A DNA stretch of 64,000 nt from Apostichopus japonicus. Lineage: Eukaryota; Echinodermata; Holothuroidea; Aspidochirotida; Stichopodidae. A program made the translations under genes and the position numbers. Location of the stretch: assembly GCF_037975245.1 (NCBI RefSeq), contig NC_092576.1, positions 11,590,611 through 11,654,610 on the forward strand, given 5' to 3'. The notes under the pieces were generated by a model. The model saw nothing but the letters and a program-made list of their open reading frames with translations, was not told the origin of the DNA and made no database searches. Shown here piece after piece: positions 27,801-42,800 of this stretch; position 1 is the stretch's first letter; the number at the start of each line of letters is the position of its first letter.

Positions 27801-30800
27801 TAATATGGTTGTCTTGTAATTTTATGGTTGTCTCGTAATATGGTTGTCTTGTTACTTTATTGTCTTCTTGTAATACGTTTGTTTTTTAAATTTTATGGTC
27901 CTCTTGTAATATGGTTGTCTTGTAATTTTTGGGTTGTCTTGTAATATGGTTGTCTTGTAATTTTATGTTTGTCTTGTAATATGGTTGTCTTGTAATTTTA
28001 TGTTTGTCTTGTAATATGGTTGTCTTGTAATTTTATGGTTGTCTTGTAATATGGTTGTCTCCTTACTTTATGGTTTTCTTGTAATACGTTTGTTTTTTAA
28101 ATTTTATGTTCCTCTTGTAATATGATTGTCTTGTAATTTCATGGTCTTCTTGTAATACGGTTGTTTATTTGATTTTATAGTCCTCTTGTAATATGGTTGT
28201 CTTGTAATTTTTGGGTTGTCTTGTAATATGGTTGTCTTGTAATTTTATGGTGGTCTTTTAACTTAATGGTCGTCTTGTTATATGGTTGTCTTATAATGTT
28301 TTGGTTGTCTTGTAATTTCATGGTTGTCTTGTAATTTCATGGTTGTCTTGTAATATGGTTGTCTTGTAATTTTATTGTTGTCTTGTAATATTGTTGTCTT
28401 GTTATTTTATTGTTGTCTTGTAATATGATTGTCTTGTAATTTTATGGTTGTATTGTAAAATGGCTGTCTTGTAATTTTATGGTTGTCTTTTAATTTTATG
28501 GTTGTCTTGTAATATGGTTGTCTTGTAATTTAATATTTGCTTGTAATCTGGTTGTTGTAATTTCATGGTTGTCTTGTAATATGGTTGTTGTAATTTAATG
28601 GTTGTCTTGTAATTTTTTTGGTTGTCTTGTAATTTTATGGTTGTATTGCTATATGGTTGTGTTGTAATTTCATGGTCATCTTTACTAATGATGCAGTACA
28701 AAACAGTATTATAATATCGCAGGCTTTACAAATCTTGTCTTAAGAAAAACTGTCTTGCAATAGTATCATGGTTGTATATACATATCATGTCTAACAAAAC
28801 AGCCTTCCAATACTTTATTCTTTGCTAATGATTGCAGACAAAACAAAGTCTTGAAATACTGAGGTTATGACAAATCATGTCTTGTAAACTGATTGATACT
28901 GTGTGATTTAAAAAGTCTTATAAAGTAGTCTACAAGTACTGCCCAGACGATTTCCCCCAATGTATACTTCTGCATTTGACTCAGTTTACAATAATCTCAC
29001 CTAACAATCCCCCGGTTGTATGGTCCCCTAAAGGTCCGGTGTCCGAGGAGGAGGTAGTACCGAGGGTCCTCTCCCAGTTGACCTGGTTGCTAGGGTCCTG
29101 TTGCCAGAGACAGAATCCATCTTCAAAGGAGCAGTCATAGATTCCAACAGCTGAAAACAGACAACAGCAATCAAACGTTGTTTACTTCCAAACAGCACAT
29201 CCTTAAATTAAAGCCACTTAATTAACTTGTTACTATGGTTACATGACAAATTCAAACTACAGCAAAGGAAAGACACAGTCTTGCAGTGACATTTTATATT
29301 GTTGCTATGGTAACATATAAATTCAAACTATAGCATAACATAGCTTCTCAAAAACAACCACTTAATTGATGTGTTGCTATGGTTATATGACAATTCAAAC
29401 TACAGTAAAGGAAAGACAAAGTCTTGCAGTGACATTTTATATTGTTGCTATGGTAACGTATAAATTCAAACTATAGTAAAATATAGCTTACAGTATCTGA
29501 AGAAGAAATCTGAGTTGTCTTATGTAAGTCGAAAGCTGGATAGTCATATCTGCTATATTGTAATCTAGTTGCTATTGTATCATCTAGACTCTTCTGTAAT
29601 CTAGACGCTATTGTAATTTAATTGCTATTGTAATCCAGCAGCTATTGTAATCCAGTAGCTATTGTAATCTAGTTGCTATTGTTATCCAGTTATTATTGTA
29701 ATCCACTTGCTATTGTAACCTAGACACAATTGTAATCCAGTTGCTATTGTAATCTAGATTCTTCTGTAATCTAGGCGCTATTGTAATTTAATTGCTGTTG
29801 TAATCCAGCAGCTATTGTAATCCAGTCGGTATTGTAATCCAGTCGCTATTGTAATCCAGTTGCTTCTGTAATCTAGTTGCTATTGTAATCCAGTTACTAT
29901 TGTAATCCAGTTGCTATCGTAACCTAGACGCTATTGTAATCACATTGCTATTGTAATTTAATTGCTGTTGTAATCCAGCAGCTATTGTAATCCAGTCGGT
30001 ATTGTAATCCAGTTGCTATTGTAATCCAGTTGCTACTGTAATCTAGTTGCTATTGTAATCCAGTTACTATTGTAATCCAGTTGCTATCGTAACCTAGACG
30101 CTATTGTAATCACATTGCTATTGTAATCTAGTTACTATTGTATTCCAGACGCTATTGTAATCACATTGCTATTGTAATCTAGTTGCTATTGTAATCTACA
30201 CTCTTCTGTAATCTTGACGATATTGTCATTTAATTGCTATTGTAATCCAGCAGCTATTGTAATCCAGTCGCTATTGTAATCCAGTTGTTATTGTAATCCA
30301 GTTACTATTGTAATCCAGTTGCTATTGTAACCTAGACGCTATTTTAATCACATTGATATTGTAATCTAGTTGCTATTGTAATAACAGAAATGATCCTGTT
30401 AAGTGCTATGCCTTTCTGTGAAGGATTTTTGGACCTGGTATGTATTTTAAACCTTTTCCAATTGGAAATATATAATATGTTTTATCATATGTCTTAAACA
30501 AACTTTTACTGCATCGCTTCTACCTGTTAATACAAAACTAACTACTACAGCTTTTCTAGGCACAACCAAAAAGCTATGACCACATTGAAAGCTTTCTGTA
30601 AGTTAGGTCAAAAGAGTTAGGTTCAAACATACAGGGATGAGCTTGGGGTAAAAAAAAATCACAGAACTTTTGCAAAAATTGCGGTATAAGCTCTAGTTTG
30701 CGTATGCTACAGTGTGTTAGGCTAATAGTTTTGTCCCCAAGGTAGAAAGAAATCACGGATATTCCGCAAATTCACGGAAAAGAGCTCATGCCTGAACATA

Positions 30801-33800
30801 TTACATGGCTTTTTCAGAATGATGCAGAATATCAGCACCATCAAAAAAAAACAGGAATTTTGTAAAGATTGAAAATGCCATCTGGAAACTTACGCTGCGT
30901 TGGTCCAACAGTGGTTGCAGCTTGAGTTGGTTGGGGGGTTGTTAGGGACGAACAAGAAACAGGTTCCATGTCTACATCGTCAATGGCGACGTGTCCCGAT
31001 CCTTTAGCACTGTCAGAGGTTGCCTCAATGAATATCTGTAATAAAGAAGTAAAATTAGTGACATCACTAAACAAGAAATAACTAGTGAAAAACTTTAAAT
31101 CTGTTATAAAGAAAGTAAATTAGTGACAACACTAAACAAATCACTAGTGAAAAACTCTATAAGCTTTTAAAAAGTTGTAACAGATGCAACATGTAGATAA
31201 GGAGGCATCATGTCCAAAAATAAAATTAAGCTGCAGCAGCTGCAAGTACCCCTGCAGCACGGCTGAACCAATATGAAACCAGATATCTCTGCAGGTAATG
31301 ATCAAATATCTGCATGCAACGATGCTACAGTCTTCCATGCCTTCAAATTTTTCTAAACTTGCATTTTATAGCGATATTTATCAGCGCAAGAAAGATGATT
31401 TCGTTCTTGACTTTAGGAATAAAGGCAATGTCAATCCTGTTTGCACAAGTGATGTATGTATGTATGTGTTGTATGTATTTTAGGTCCTGCAATCAGGAAC
31501 TTGTGAAGAAGCCATCATTGGCTTATCAAAGCCGCAAGCTGACCGATGACAGTCTCTTAGTTTCATAGACTAATCCCCCATGTAGTGCAAAATAGATGAC
31601 AGTGATAATTTCTGTCATTATTCTCAAAAAGAAACATATCATGTATACATCTCAAAACTCTCATAATACTTTCCAAGAGGTGTATACACTGAAACGTGGC
31701 ATATGACGTCTGCATACACAGGACATGTCTAGCCCTAGCTGTATATGTCAAATAGAAAACAGCATTGTTGCAAAAAACAACAGAGTCCAGATACAAGATG
31801 TCTAGATATGGCAGCTCCTTACTTCCCAGCAAAAGGAAGCTGTCAGCCGCTGTGACATTAGACTGGTCAATTGAGTGTGTCCGTAGATCCTCGGTCAGTG
31901 CTGGACCTTGGTACCTTATACTACCTGGGATGATTAACATCACTTGTTTATCTCTTTCACTAAGCTTACATTGGAGGTATTTTTAATGGTCAGCACCCAT
32001 GCAATGTGGTTACTGCAAGACACTTAAGGTCACACTCAATGCGCACCAAAACAGTTAAATAATTTTATACTCCAATATTTTTATAATTTATGTACAATTT
32101 TATACTTTGTAGACTTTATATTGGATATGAGGGTATTTATATATTTTGGTACGATTTAATATTTTGTAGACACACCTTATATTTTTGTTTATCTTTATAT
32201 TGTGAGTACATTTTCATATTTGTTAACATTTTATAGGAACATTTTCATATCTATGAATATTATTTTACGTCTTATATGTTGTTTACAATTTTTAATGTTT
32301 TGAGCTCTTGTTATCAACCAATTTCCGTTGTATTTTTATATGGTTGGCTGAATAAATATCTATATATCTATCTACTCCTCCTGTAAGACTGACATTTATA
32401 AATAGCTCTAGATTCTCTATTGAGATGTTTGAATAAAATAATGAGAAGAATCTGCCAGTGTACTGAAGAAAGAAAAAAAAACCCAGCTTCTCCGCTACAT
32501 AAAATGTTTTCGGCCAATTGAAATAAGTCACGGAATCCCTCATTGACAGGACGCCAACTTCAACTCGATAGGTTCGTTACTTAATTTTAGTGAAAGGAAT
32601 TATGACTAAACAAGGTTATACGGCTACGAAGTTCGATACAGAAGGACGCGATACCAGAATATGCATAGTGCTACTTCAGTTACCTGCATTTGACACAATT
32701 AATCCACTAGCCCATTGACTGAAACACAAAATATGACATGACTGTATTAGACAGGGATTAGCCTGGGGTAAAACAAAAATCACAGAACTTTGCAAAATTT
32801 GCGGTATAGGCTCCAGTTTGTGTATGCAACACTGTGTTAGGATAATAGTTTTTGTCCCCAAGGTAGAAAAGAAATCACGGATATTCTGCAAATAACCCTG
32901 GATCATGCTTGCTGTATATACATACCCTGAATTCGACCTTCTGTGTGACAGATCTAGTGAGGTATTTCCAAACATTACCGGCATCTCCCGTTAGTGTCCC
33001 TATAGTGTAGGTGCTGCTAGTACCCCTGGCTGTGACTGTGAGGGTTCCAGTACCTGTGAGAGGAAACAGAAAGAGAAAAGTGATGAACTGGTGTCCAACG
33101 CAGTTGTGACAATGTTTTGACAAACAGTACATTTGTGTCATGCTCCACCAGCTGGGTCGTCCAGACTTCAGGCTGTTGACATTGCAGGAGGATCTAAAAT
33201 ACATGCATACATACTTGTCAATAATATGAAAATCCCTCCAGTTGGCTGCAGTTATATACTGGGCCCAATGACAAGTTACCTCACAGGCACCCATTTAACC
33301 CCTAGGTGGAGAGAGGCAAGAGGACACAAGGTAATGAACTAGGCAGGAATCGAACCAGCAATCCTTGGATCACGAGTCCGAAGCCTTAGCCAATCAGCCA
33401 CCCCGCTCCACTTTTATGATTTAACAATTAACTGGATGATAATGGTGAATGATGATGATTGGCTCACCTGATCCTGTCATGTGATACCACATCTTGAAGC
33501 AGGCGTTGGACACGGGCAACATATACTCACTGATCAAGATGGCATTGTCTCCCTGAGCTACCGTAGGTGGCAGGATGGGAAAAGACATGTAGAACCCTGC
33601 GTGTGCAAATTATGACATACATATTTAATGACTTCAGAAGAAAGTCGCAATTTCTGAAGTTGACGGTAGAAGCCTAAGGAAAAAACATTCTTTGTCGCGC
33701 TAAATTATGACATACATATTTATTGACATCAGAAGAAAGTCGCCATTTCTGAAGTTGACAGTAGAAGCCTAAGGGAAACACATTCTTTGTAGCGCTAAAT

Positions 33801-36800
33801 TATGACATACATATTTAATAACTTCAGAAGAAAGTTGCCATTTCTGAAGTTGACGGTAGAAGCCTAAGGAAAACACATTCTTTGTAGCGCTAAATTATGA
33901 CATACATATTTAATAACTTCAGAAGAAAGTCGCCATTTCTGAAGTTGACAGTAGAAGCCTAAGGGAAACACATTCTTTGTAGCGCTAAATTATGACATAC
34001 ATATTTAATGACTTCAGAAGAAAGTCGCAATTTCTGAAGTTGACGGTAGAAGCCTAAGGAAAACACATTCTTTGTAGCGCTAAATTATGACATACATATT
34101 TATTGACATCAGAAGAAAGTCGCCATTTCTGAAGTTGACAGTAGAAGCATAAGGAAACACATTCTTTGTAGCGCTAAATTATGACATACATATTTAATAA
34201 CTTCAGAAGAAAGTTGCCATTTCTGAAGTTGACAGTAGAAGCCTGACGAGAACACATTTCTTTGTCGAGCTAGAGAAATTGTAAATAAAGCACAGAGATG
34301 ATATGAATTTTCTTAAACGTGAATCATGCTCCCTACAAGCATGTTAAACTGCTACCACCAACCTGGTGAAAAATCCAAGTTTAATTAAACAATTTTAACA
34401 TTCAGTGTCTCCCATTGATGTGGCTGTGTAAAATCAGATACCATTTTATAAGTACGGAATTGATTTAGACAAATGAAATTCCTGGCTTATTTCCAAGATC
34501 GAATCGTGTTAAAGTATGTTTACTATGTAGCCTACACACTATACAATTAGGACATACTGTTAGGCTACTTTGAGCAGGCCTTGACAATCGCAACTCTTGC
34601 AAAGTGTAGGCTTCAACCCCTTATTATCGTTATTTTGTGGTGAGAGGGTGGTTGAAAGCGTCATGAACCTATATATATATCACACACTTTTTAAACACTT
34701 TGTTTGCTCAAGTTAGTCTCATCCTACTGTACTAACAGCTCTACTGGCCTAGCTGTATGATCCAGCATATGATCTGAATGTTAGGCTGCACCTGATGTCT
34801 TCTCCAGAGTACACGCATTGCTAGGATGAAAAATTAAAAAACCGACAAAACAGACCTCACCAGACTCAAAAATATTTTCTTTTTGGGAAAGAAAACATTT
34901 TATGAGCAGTTATGAAATTATAACAATGAGAAGAAGATTGACTTGTTCGTATGAAGATTTGTTTTCCTAAATTTTTCAGACTTAACTTTCTAAAGACTTT
35001 TCCAGACCTTTCCCAGACCGTGTCGGTATCATAAATAAACATATAACCTTACCATAACCAGTATTAGTGGTGTGGTCTGTGCCCGGGTTATAACTCTGAC
35101 CTGCCAAACCTCGAGTACGATCCCAATCCCAGACGTCACTAGACCTATCGTTCAACCAGGTGCAAAAACCGCTCTCAAAGTCGCAGTATCCTGAAAGAGA
35201 ATTTGTCACATTTATTGTTTACCACTCATGTCATACAGACTTTGCAAAATTATTGGAAGTTTTCAATTATGGAGAGGTTAAAAATGGAATTTGTACATAC
35301 ATTTGTATATAGTATAAGCCATTAATGCTTTTAATGCACTCAATAACTACTTGTCATACAAATTAACTACACTTTACAATTCTTTAGGTTGCTAGGAAGC
35401 AGAACCAATTACAGTGTGATATATGGATATGTTATTTGTTAAACTTAAAGTTGTTTTGGGCAACTTTCTGGGTGGGAAATATGATGTCAGGTAAAACAAG
35501 TGAAGACAATCATGGTTCTCCATGGATTCATATTTCCCGAGACTGTTGACACAAAGTTTATTCTTTTCCATGACTATTTTATAAGCATGGAAACTTATTT
35601 TTCACATTCTATGTCTTTTTCCAGGCTATCCATGACAAGCTATCAACCTTTTCATGGAATAATTTAGTGTTCAAAATTTTGTGTAACAGTTTTTGAAGGC
35701 TCTGAACTTTCTCTATATGAAATTACTATGGTTCCTGTGTGAAAAAAAAACAGAGGTCTATAAATCTTCAAACTTGCATACCAATTTGCCCATTATGCAG
35801 AGCACTTTGCGATGCAATACCAGATAAAGTATTCCCTGAGATGGCATACAGTGCGGTACAGTACAGTACATTACAGTAAAGTACAGTATATTACAGTACT
35901 GTATATTAGAGTACAGTACATTACAGTACATCAGAGTACTTATAGCACAGTATATTAGAGTTCAGTTCATTACAGTACACTACACTACACAGTACACTAC
36001 TGTACTATACTGTACAGTACATTACAGTACACAGTACAGTACAGCACAGTAAAGTAAAGTACAGTATATTACTGTACAGTACATTAGAGTACATTATATT
36101 AGAGAACAGTACATTACAGTACACTACACTACTGTACTGAACAGTTCATTACAGTACATTACATTACAGCACAGTAAAGTACAATATATTAAAGTACAAT
36201 ATATTAGAGTACAGTACATTACTGTACACTGCACAGAACACTACTGTACTGTACAGTACATAACAGTACATTATAGCACAGTAAAGTACAGTATATAACA
36301 GTACTGTACAGTTTATTACAGTACAGTACAGTACATTATAGCACATTATATTAGAGTACAGCACACAGTACACTACTGTACTGTACAGTATGTTACAGTA
36401 CACAGTACATTGTACTACAGTACAGTACACAATATAGTACACTAAAGGAGAGTATTACAGTACAGTACATTAGAGTACAGTACATTGCAGTACTGTACTG
36501 TACAGTACAGAATAGTACAGTACATTACAGTACACAGTACAGTGTACTACATTACAGTACACAGTACAGTACAGTGTTCTAGATTACAGTACACAGTATA
36601 CTGTAGTACAGTAAAGCACAGTAAAGTACAGTATATTACAGTACAGTACAGTATATTAGAGTACAGTACATTGCAGTACTGCACTATACAGTACAGAATA
36701 GTCCAGCACATTACAGTACAGTGTACTATCCAGTACACAATATAGTACAGTACATGACAGTACAGTACAGTACAGTACAGTTATTGCCTGCTACTTTCTT

Positions 36801-39800
36801 TACCTGGAGTGCCGGGACAAGGTCCAGGGGTGAGTCTGATATCGTCGACAGCGATGTCACCAGTAGAGGAGGTTCCCCTGATAGCCTCTAGGATGATCTG
36901 GTAGCTGTGTCTAGCTGTCACCGTCATGGTGGTGTAACGCCACTCAGTGATACTAGTTACTGGGGTGGTGAGGGAAAAGAATTTAAGAAATTAAATAAAA
37001 CAAAACAAAAAAGGATCCGTGAGATGATTCTATATATAACTTGTATTATCAATGAGTGAGCTTGTACAATTATATTCAAGGTATAATTGTATGGCGAGTA
37101 AGTACTGTGAGAAGAGAACGGTATCAACATGTTTATTTGGCCTACTCAAAGGATAGTTAAAAGGAACACAAAAACAACACAAGCAAACCAAGAAAAACAC
37201 ACATATAGAAAGAAAAAAAAACCCACACAAATACACCCCAAAACAAAACTCACCTCTTCTGGAGAATAGAGTGTTTTGCTCTTCTGTCAAGACATCGTAA
37301 GAGTAGACATTTAGGGCGTTGATGGTGGCACCATACATGTGGTACCACATGGTGAAGCAGTCTCCGTCTGTGTATGAATACTGAGGGCTGTACAGCTGCG
37401 CTTTGTAGTTGCTGCTACCGACGCTGGTCTCAAGGTAAATGTAATAACCTGACAAAGAAAGAAAGATAGAAAGAATCAGATTTTCAAATCATGAAGAAGC
37501 ATCTTCATACAGAATATGTTAAATACTATATCTATAATAATTCATAATTATATGAACCAGGGATGAGCCTGGGGTATAAAAAATCACTTTTTCATATTTG
37601 CTAATAGTAGTTGTACCAGAGGTCATTGTCTTAAACTCCAAAAGTCACAAAGTAGGAATAATATTCAGCATAACTTTTTTTCTAAGGTTTGCCTGAGACA
37701 GTTGTACTTGCAAGTATTGTCAATGGGTTTATGAATGCTTTGGACAAGCACTTTAAGCATTGTAATTGGGTCTGAGTGTTGGTGTCTTCAGTTTTTCTTT
37801 CTCTCCTATAGGATCCTTGATGGGGAACTTGAGTGTCCCTCCTGATCCTTTTTTTCTACTAAACTAAACTAAAACTTCTGATTATAAGATGGTACTTTGA
37901 GTAAATCAAACTTTACCTTCAGCAGTTCCTGTGGTATGGTCAGTTGTTGGTCCAGTGCCTGTTGAGGGCGTGGTTCCCTTATACCTGGTCCAATCCATGT
38001 TATCGGTGGTACCTTGTGTCCAGCCGCAGAGGTCTGTTTCAAAGTCACATTCAACTGTAAATGGTCACAGAAAAATGACAAATTGTAATAAAAAGCAGTT
38101 GGTCTATCCTAAAATACTTTCATTCATAATAATATTTCTTTCTATGTCTGGCAGAATATGGTTTTAAACCATTGATGAAATAACATTTCTTAAGGATAGT
38201 TCAAAAATTACAGATTAGTTAAATCAGCAAAATCTTCATCACCGCTATGATCCTTTAAAAGAACATTACTGCCCTCACTATCACAGATTATACCGAATAC
38301 CATCATGAGGGATATGTCCACGCTGGGCGGCACTGGGTGGCCCCGTCCAGCACTGTCTTAAAATCGTGAATCCCGCCCAGCACTATTTTCATCTAAATTC
38401 CCCACATTCCTAACAATATATTCAACATAAATTGGGCCTAGCCTATGCTAAAATCATACAGACTAATAATGCATCAGTTACACATGCGAGAAACATTACT
38501 TACGGCTCTCAATCGGTCCCTTGTAAAATCTCTTTGAAAAAAACTAAGTACTTTTACCAGGTACGTAATATATTTCACTAAAAAAAAAAAAAAAATGTAA
38601 ATTGTTAGGAAAACTAGTACTTGTGTATGTGCTTAAAAAGCTACACAAGTGCCAGCATTTGGCATCTGAGCACCTTCAAAAATCGACACCCCCTCCTCCT
38701 TAGACCCCTCCCCCAGGACAGCTATCAGTATACCCGGCACTCAGGAAATCCTGGGCGCATCCCTGCAACATATATATTATAATGGGGGACCTTACAGTCA
38801 GCGGTACAGGGTGAACCACTCAGAATCACATCGTCCAGAGCAATGTGTCCCATATCATTGGTAGAGTAACGTCCTTCAAAGAGAACCTATGAAAATTAGA
38901 AAATATAAAAACAGACCCTTTATCACCACTAAGCCGTTAATTCGAAGTACTAATTCTTTTTTGTGTAATTTTGTATTTATTACTACGGCTATCATATCAT
39001 TTTGCATGATTATTTTCATTTTCTATCACCAAACAAGTTGCAAATAGTATTACTGTAATATCTATAGACAAAAACTGCTATTTGTATCCTCTACCAGCCA
39101 TGGTGCTGTCACACCAACCATGCACCACCGTGCCCATATACTATTCTCTTCATTACACCGACCAAGCATCACCCTGTTATTTACTATATACTTCCTATCA
39201 CACCAATAGTGCACCAACATAACCATATACTATCCTCTCTTTCACACCAACCAAGCACCACCATTTTATTTATTCTTCCTATCACACCAACGACGCCCAT
39301 GTACTTTCTTTTCTATCACACCGACCCAACAACCAGTGTTATATTACATCCTACCAATCACACCAACATTGCACCACTCTATCATATACAGTCCTTCCCA
39401 ACACACCAACCACACACCCTGCAATATACTACCCTTGCTAACACACCAACCATGCACTACCATGCCCACACACTTTCCTCTCTATCACACCGACCAAGCA
39501 CCACCATATGTTATTTATTATTCTTCTTATCACACCAACCATGCACCAACATGCACATATACTACCCTTCCTACCACACAAACCATACACCACCCAGCAA
39601 TACACCATCCTTTCTACCACACCAACATTGCACCACATTTGTCATAACCCTTTTACTCCTCTCTATCCTACCTGCCATGCAGTATCCATCTGTATAGTTT
39701 TCTCTCCTCGGATCCACTCGTCTCCCTGCGTGCCGGTCCTGGTAAAGACGATGGAATCGGAATCGTCGGCTCTCAGGTAAACAGCGAATCTATCGATGTT

Positions 39801-42800
39801 GATGCCGCTCATGTGGTACCAGAAGCTCAGACAAGCACCGCCTGCAGAAGGTGCCTGGAGAGGACTGATAATCCTGGCTCGGTCCCCTGCATTGTGAGTC
39901 TGACCCATGTTTATATAAGCATATGAACCTGAAACAATGAATAAAAATAAAAATAATCATAAAAATAAAAATAAAAATAAAAATAAACAGCAAAAAAGTC
40001 TTGAGCTCATTAAAAAAATATCACCACAGACAGAAGACGATATAGAAACAGACTCCTCCGACCATAGAACCATTTAGTATGGAAGGGAATTGCCTTTTCT
40101 TGTCCAGAAAGAATTAATTATAAAGGCTCTATACCTCAGTCAGGGATGAGCCTGGGGTAAAAAAATATCACAGAACTTTACCAAAATTGCGGTATAGGCT
40201 CCAGTTTGCGCATGCTACAGTGTGTTAGGATAATAGTTTTTGTCCCCGCGGTAGAAGAAATCATGGATATTCCGCGAATTCGCGGAAAAAGCTCATGCCT
40301 GTTCAGTGCAACTTCGTTATTTACTGTCGTTTATCAAAATGGACTGTTGGAAGCCACACTGTTGCTGTTTGATACAAATTTCATCAGTGGGAGATAACTA
40401 GCTTGGAAAATGTCACACATTAAAAAGAAAGTTATACCATATAATTACATTAAATCAAAAGTAAAGACACTTGTACTAGATTCATTCAGTAATACCTAAC
40501 TTAGTATTCAATATTAACTGTTTAAAAATAAATCTCCTAAAATGTCAAAATACATTCATTAAACAAACAAACAAACAAGAAAGAAATCATAGATTATTAC
40601 TCTAAACACTCGTCTGGGGTATGAAACTTTTTTGTTGATTTCATCAAAGTCCTTAGAGCATATTCTTACAAAACAAAAATACAACAATCTTAAGAGGTGT
40701 GTTAAGCTAGGGATCATGAAAAGTAAAAGAACAAACATTAATGTTAATTCTTGAAAAAATTTTGATCTCCCAAACTAGGAATATTTCCGAGAGCCTGGAT
40801 ATTTTTTCTCACCTGAACCGGTGGTGCGATCGTAGAGTGGTCCGTTCACGGCATCCACGCCTACCTCCCAGTCAAACTCATCTCCTGTCACTTGAGCATA
40901 ACTGCAGATATCAAGGTCAAAGGTGCAATCCAACCCTATCGTGGAAGAAGAAGTGATAATTTTTTCTTTCTTTTGGTTTTATATTCATGTGGGGGGGGGG
41001 GACAAAATACGATTTTAAGTGGCATAAGTCAAAATGGCTGACATGATTCTAGAATACTTAAGCGTTTCAGAGGGGTCGCTCGGAACGTGTTTAAACGTTA
41101 AAAAAACAACACCGATGTTACAATCTTTCCTGCCTATAGCGAATATCACTCGAGTTCCCTGTTTTGGGCCAAAAAGCAAGGGGGAGATTGAATATCTACC
41201 CGAGTAGGTAATGCTAGCCACACTGAATGCTCCTCTGCAAAAGTTCATGATTAAAACACACAGTATATTATTTCAGTGGTCAAAGTCAAACTTGTCCTCA
41301 CACACAGGAAAGTAGTGCTGGCCATTAGTGCACAAGTTTGTGTTTACAATCATAAGGTGGCTGGTCAATTTGTTAGGTGAGCTCAAGGATGAATCCTAAT
41401 TGCAGTATTTGGGGGTAGTAACACATTATTAATGCTCGAGTGAACTTGAGGACTGTCTTTCTATAGACAGGCTTGACCTTCATGTTGAAGAAAACAGAAA
41501 CATAAACCAATGAAAAAAATGCATATTCTGTCATTTTTAAATCAAATTAACTCCAATACTCACCCCTATCCCCTCCCGGAGCGTTTACACAGACCTCATC
41601 GCTGACGTCCACATCATCGATTGCAATATCCCCTGTGGAACTAGTTCCACGAACACCTTCAATTATAATCTGTTAAAATAATTAATTAAGATAATAATTA
41701 ATCTCACCACCCTTTGTCAACTAATCCTCTTACATCAATTTCCTTCATGTTTACCCTGCTCATTACCCTGTCTGTTTTCTGTGCTTTTATTTTGTCCCTT
41801 GTAGTTTCTGTTACTTGTCATTCAGCCTCTGGTGAAGAAGATCCTGCTCGGATCGAAACGTCGGGCCCGCTTACTTTTACACAAAACAATAATCAAAGAA
41901 GATAATTAATGAGGATCTTTAATTCAGATAATTTATGGAAAGAAAAACAAACAATCCAGAGTTATTAGTCCAACCCAACTGGTTGTCGGTCATGCATACA
42001 CAATAAGTCCAAAAGATGTGTAGTTAAGTCTGTAAGCTGAGTTACTGCGAAACATCAAAATTTGACCATGCACGGTCTTGATTCTTCTGCTCATGTCACA
42101 CCCTTATCAAGGTCCATGGTATGTGGTTTACCTGATAAGATTTCTCATTGTAGACATTTGCTTGCCCCTGCAGCCACTGGTCCCCATGGTCATTAGATTC
42201 TGTCCAAACCTCTGTTAATTTGCCGTCTTCATCTTTCAGCTGGATTCTAAGGGTTCCAACAGCTGTAAGGCAAAAAACAAATAGGTCATTATTGTACTAG
42301 TGATTTCTGAACATGTTAATAGCCTTGCGATGCCTCGGCAGCAGCCACTACCCAAGCTAACCCCCCCCCCCATCCCCTTCCTAATTTTATCAGTCAAATT
42401 GATGGTCCAAACGGAAATTTGGGCTAGGAACTATCAACTGGAACACAAAATTACCCCTGACTCCCTTCACGAATTACGGTATGAATGTTCTTGATTGTCA
42501 GGGATGCCATGAACACTACTGAACTGTGTTACTATGTCATAAAAGTTGCTAGCTTTACGTCTAAGGTTTTGCAACACCTTCCCCCCGCCCTGGAGTCCTG
42601 CATGCACCCCCTCCCTGGGTTACCTCCATCCCGGGTTAAGAAAGACTTCCATAGTGAGAGCATATATTCAGAGTATTGTAGTGTTATAATTTTCCAACCT
42701 CCAATGTACCCATGGCCCCTCTCCTACTAGATGTGATAATCCTTACACATGAATGAATATATGGCCTAGCTATGATCAATGAGGATGACATTAAATTTGA

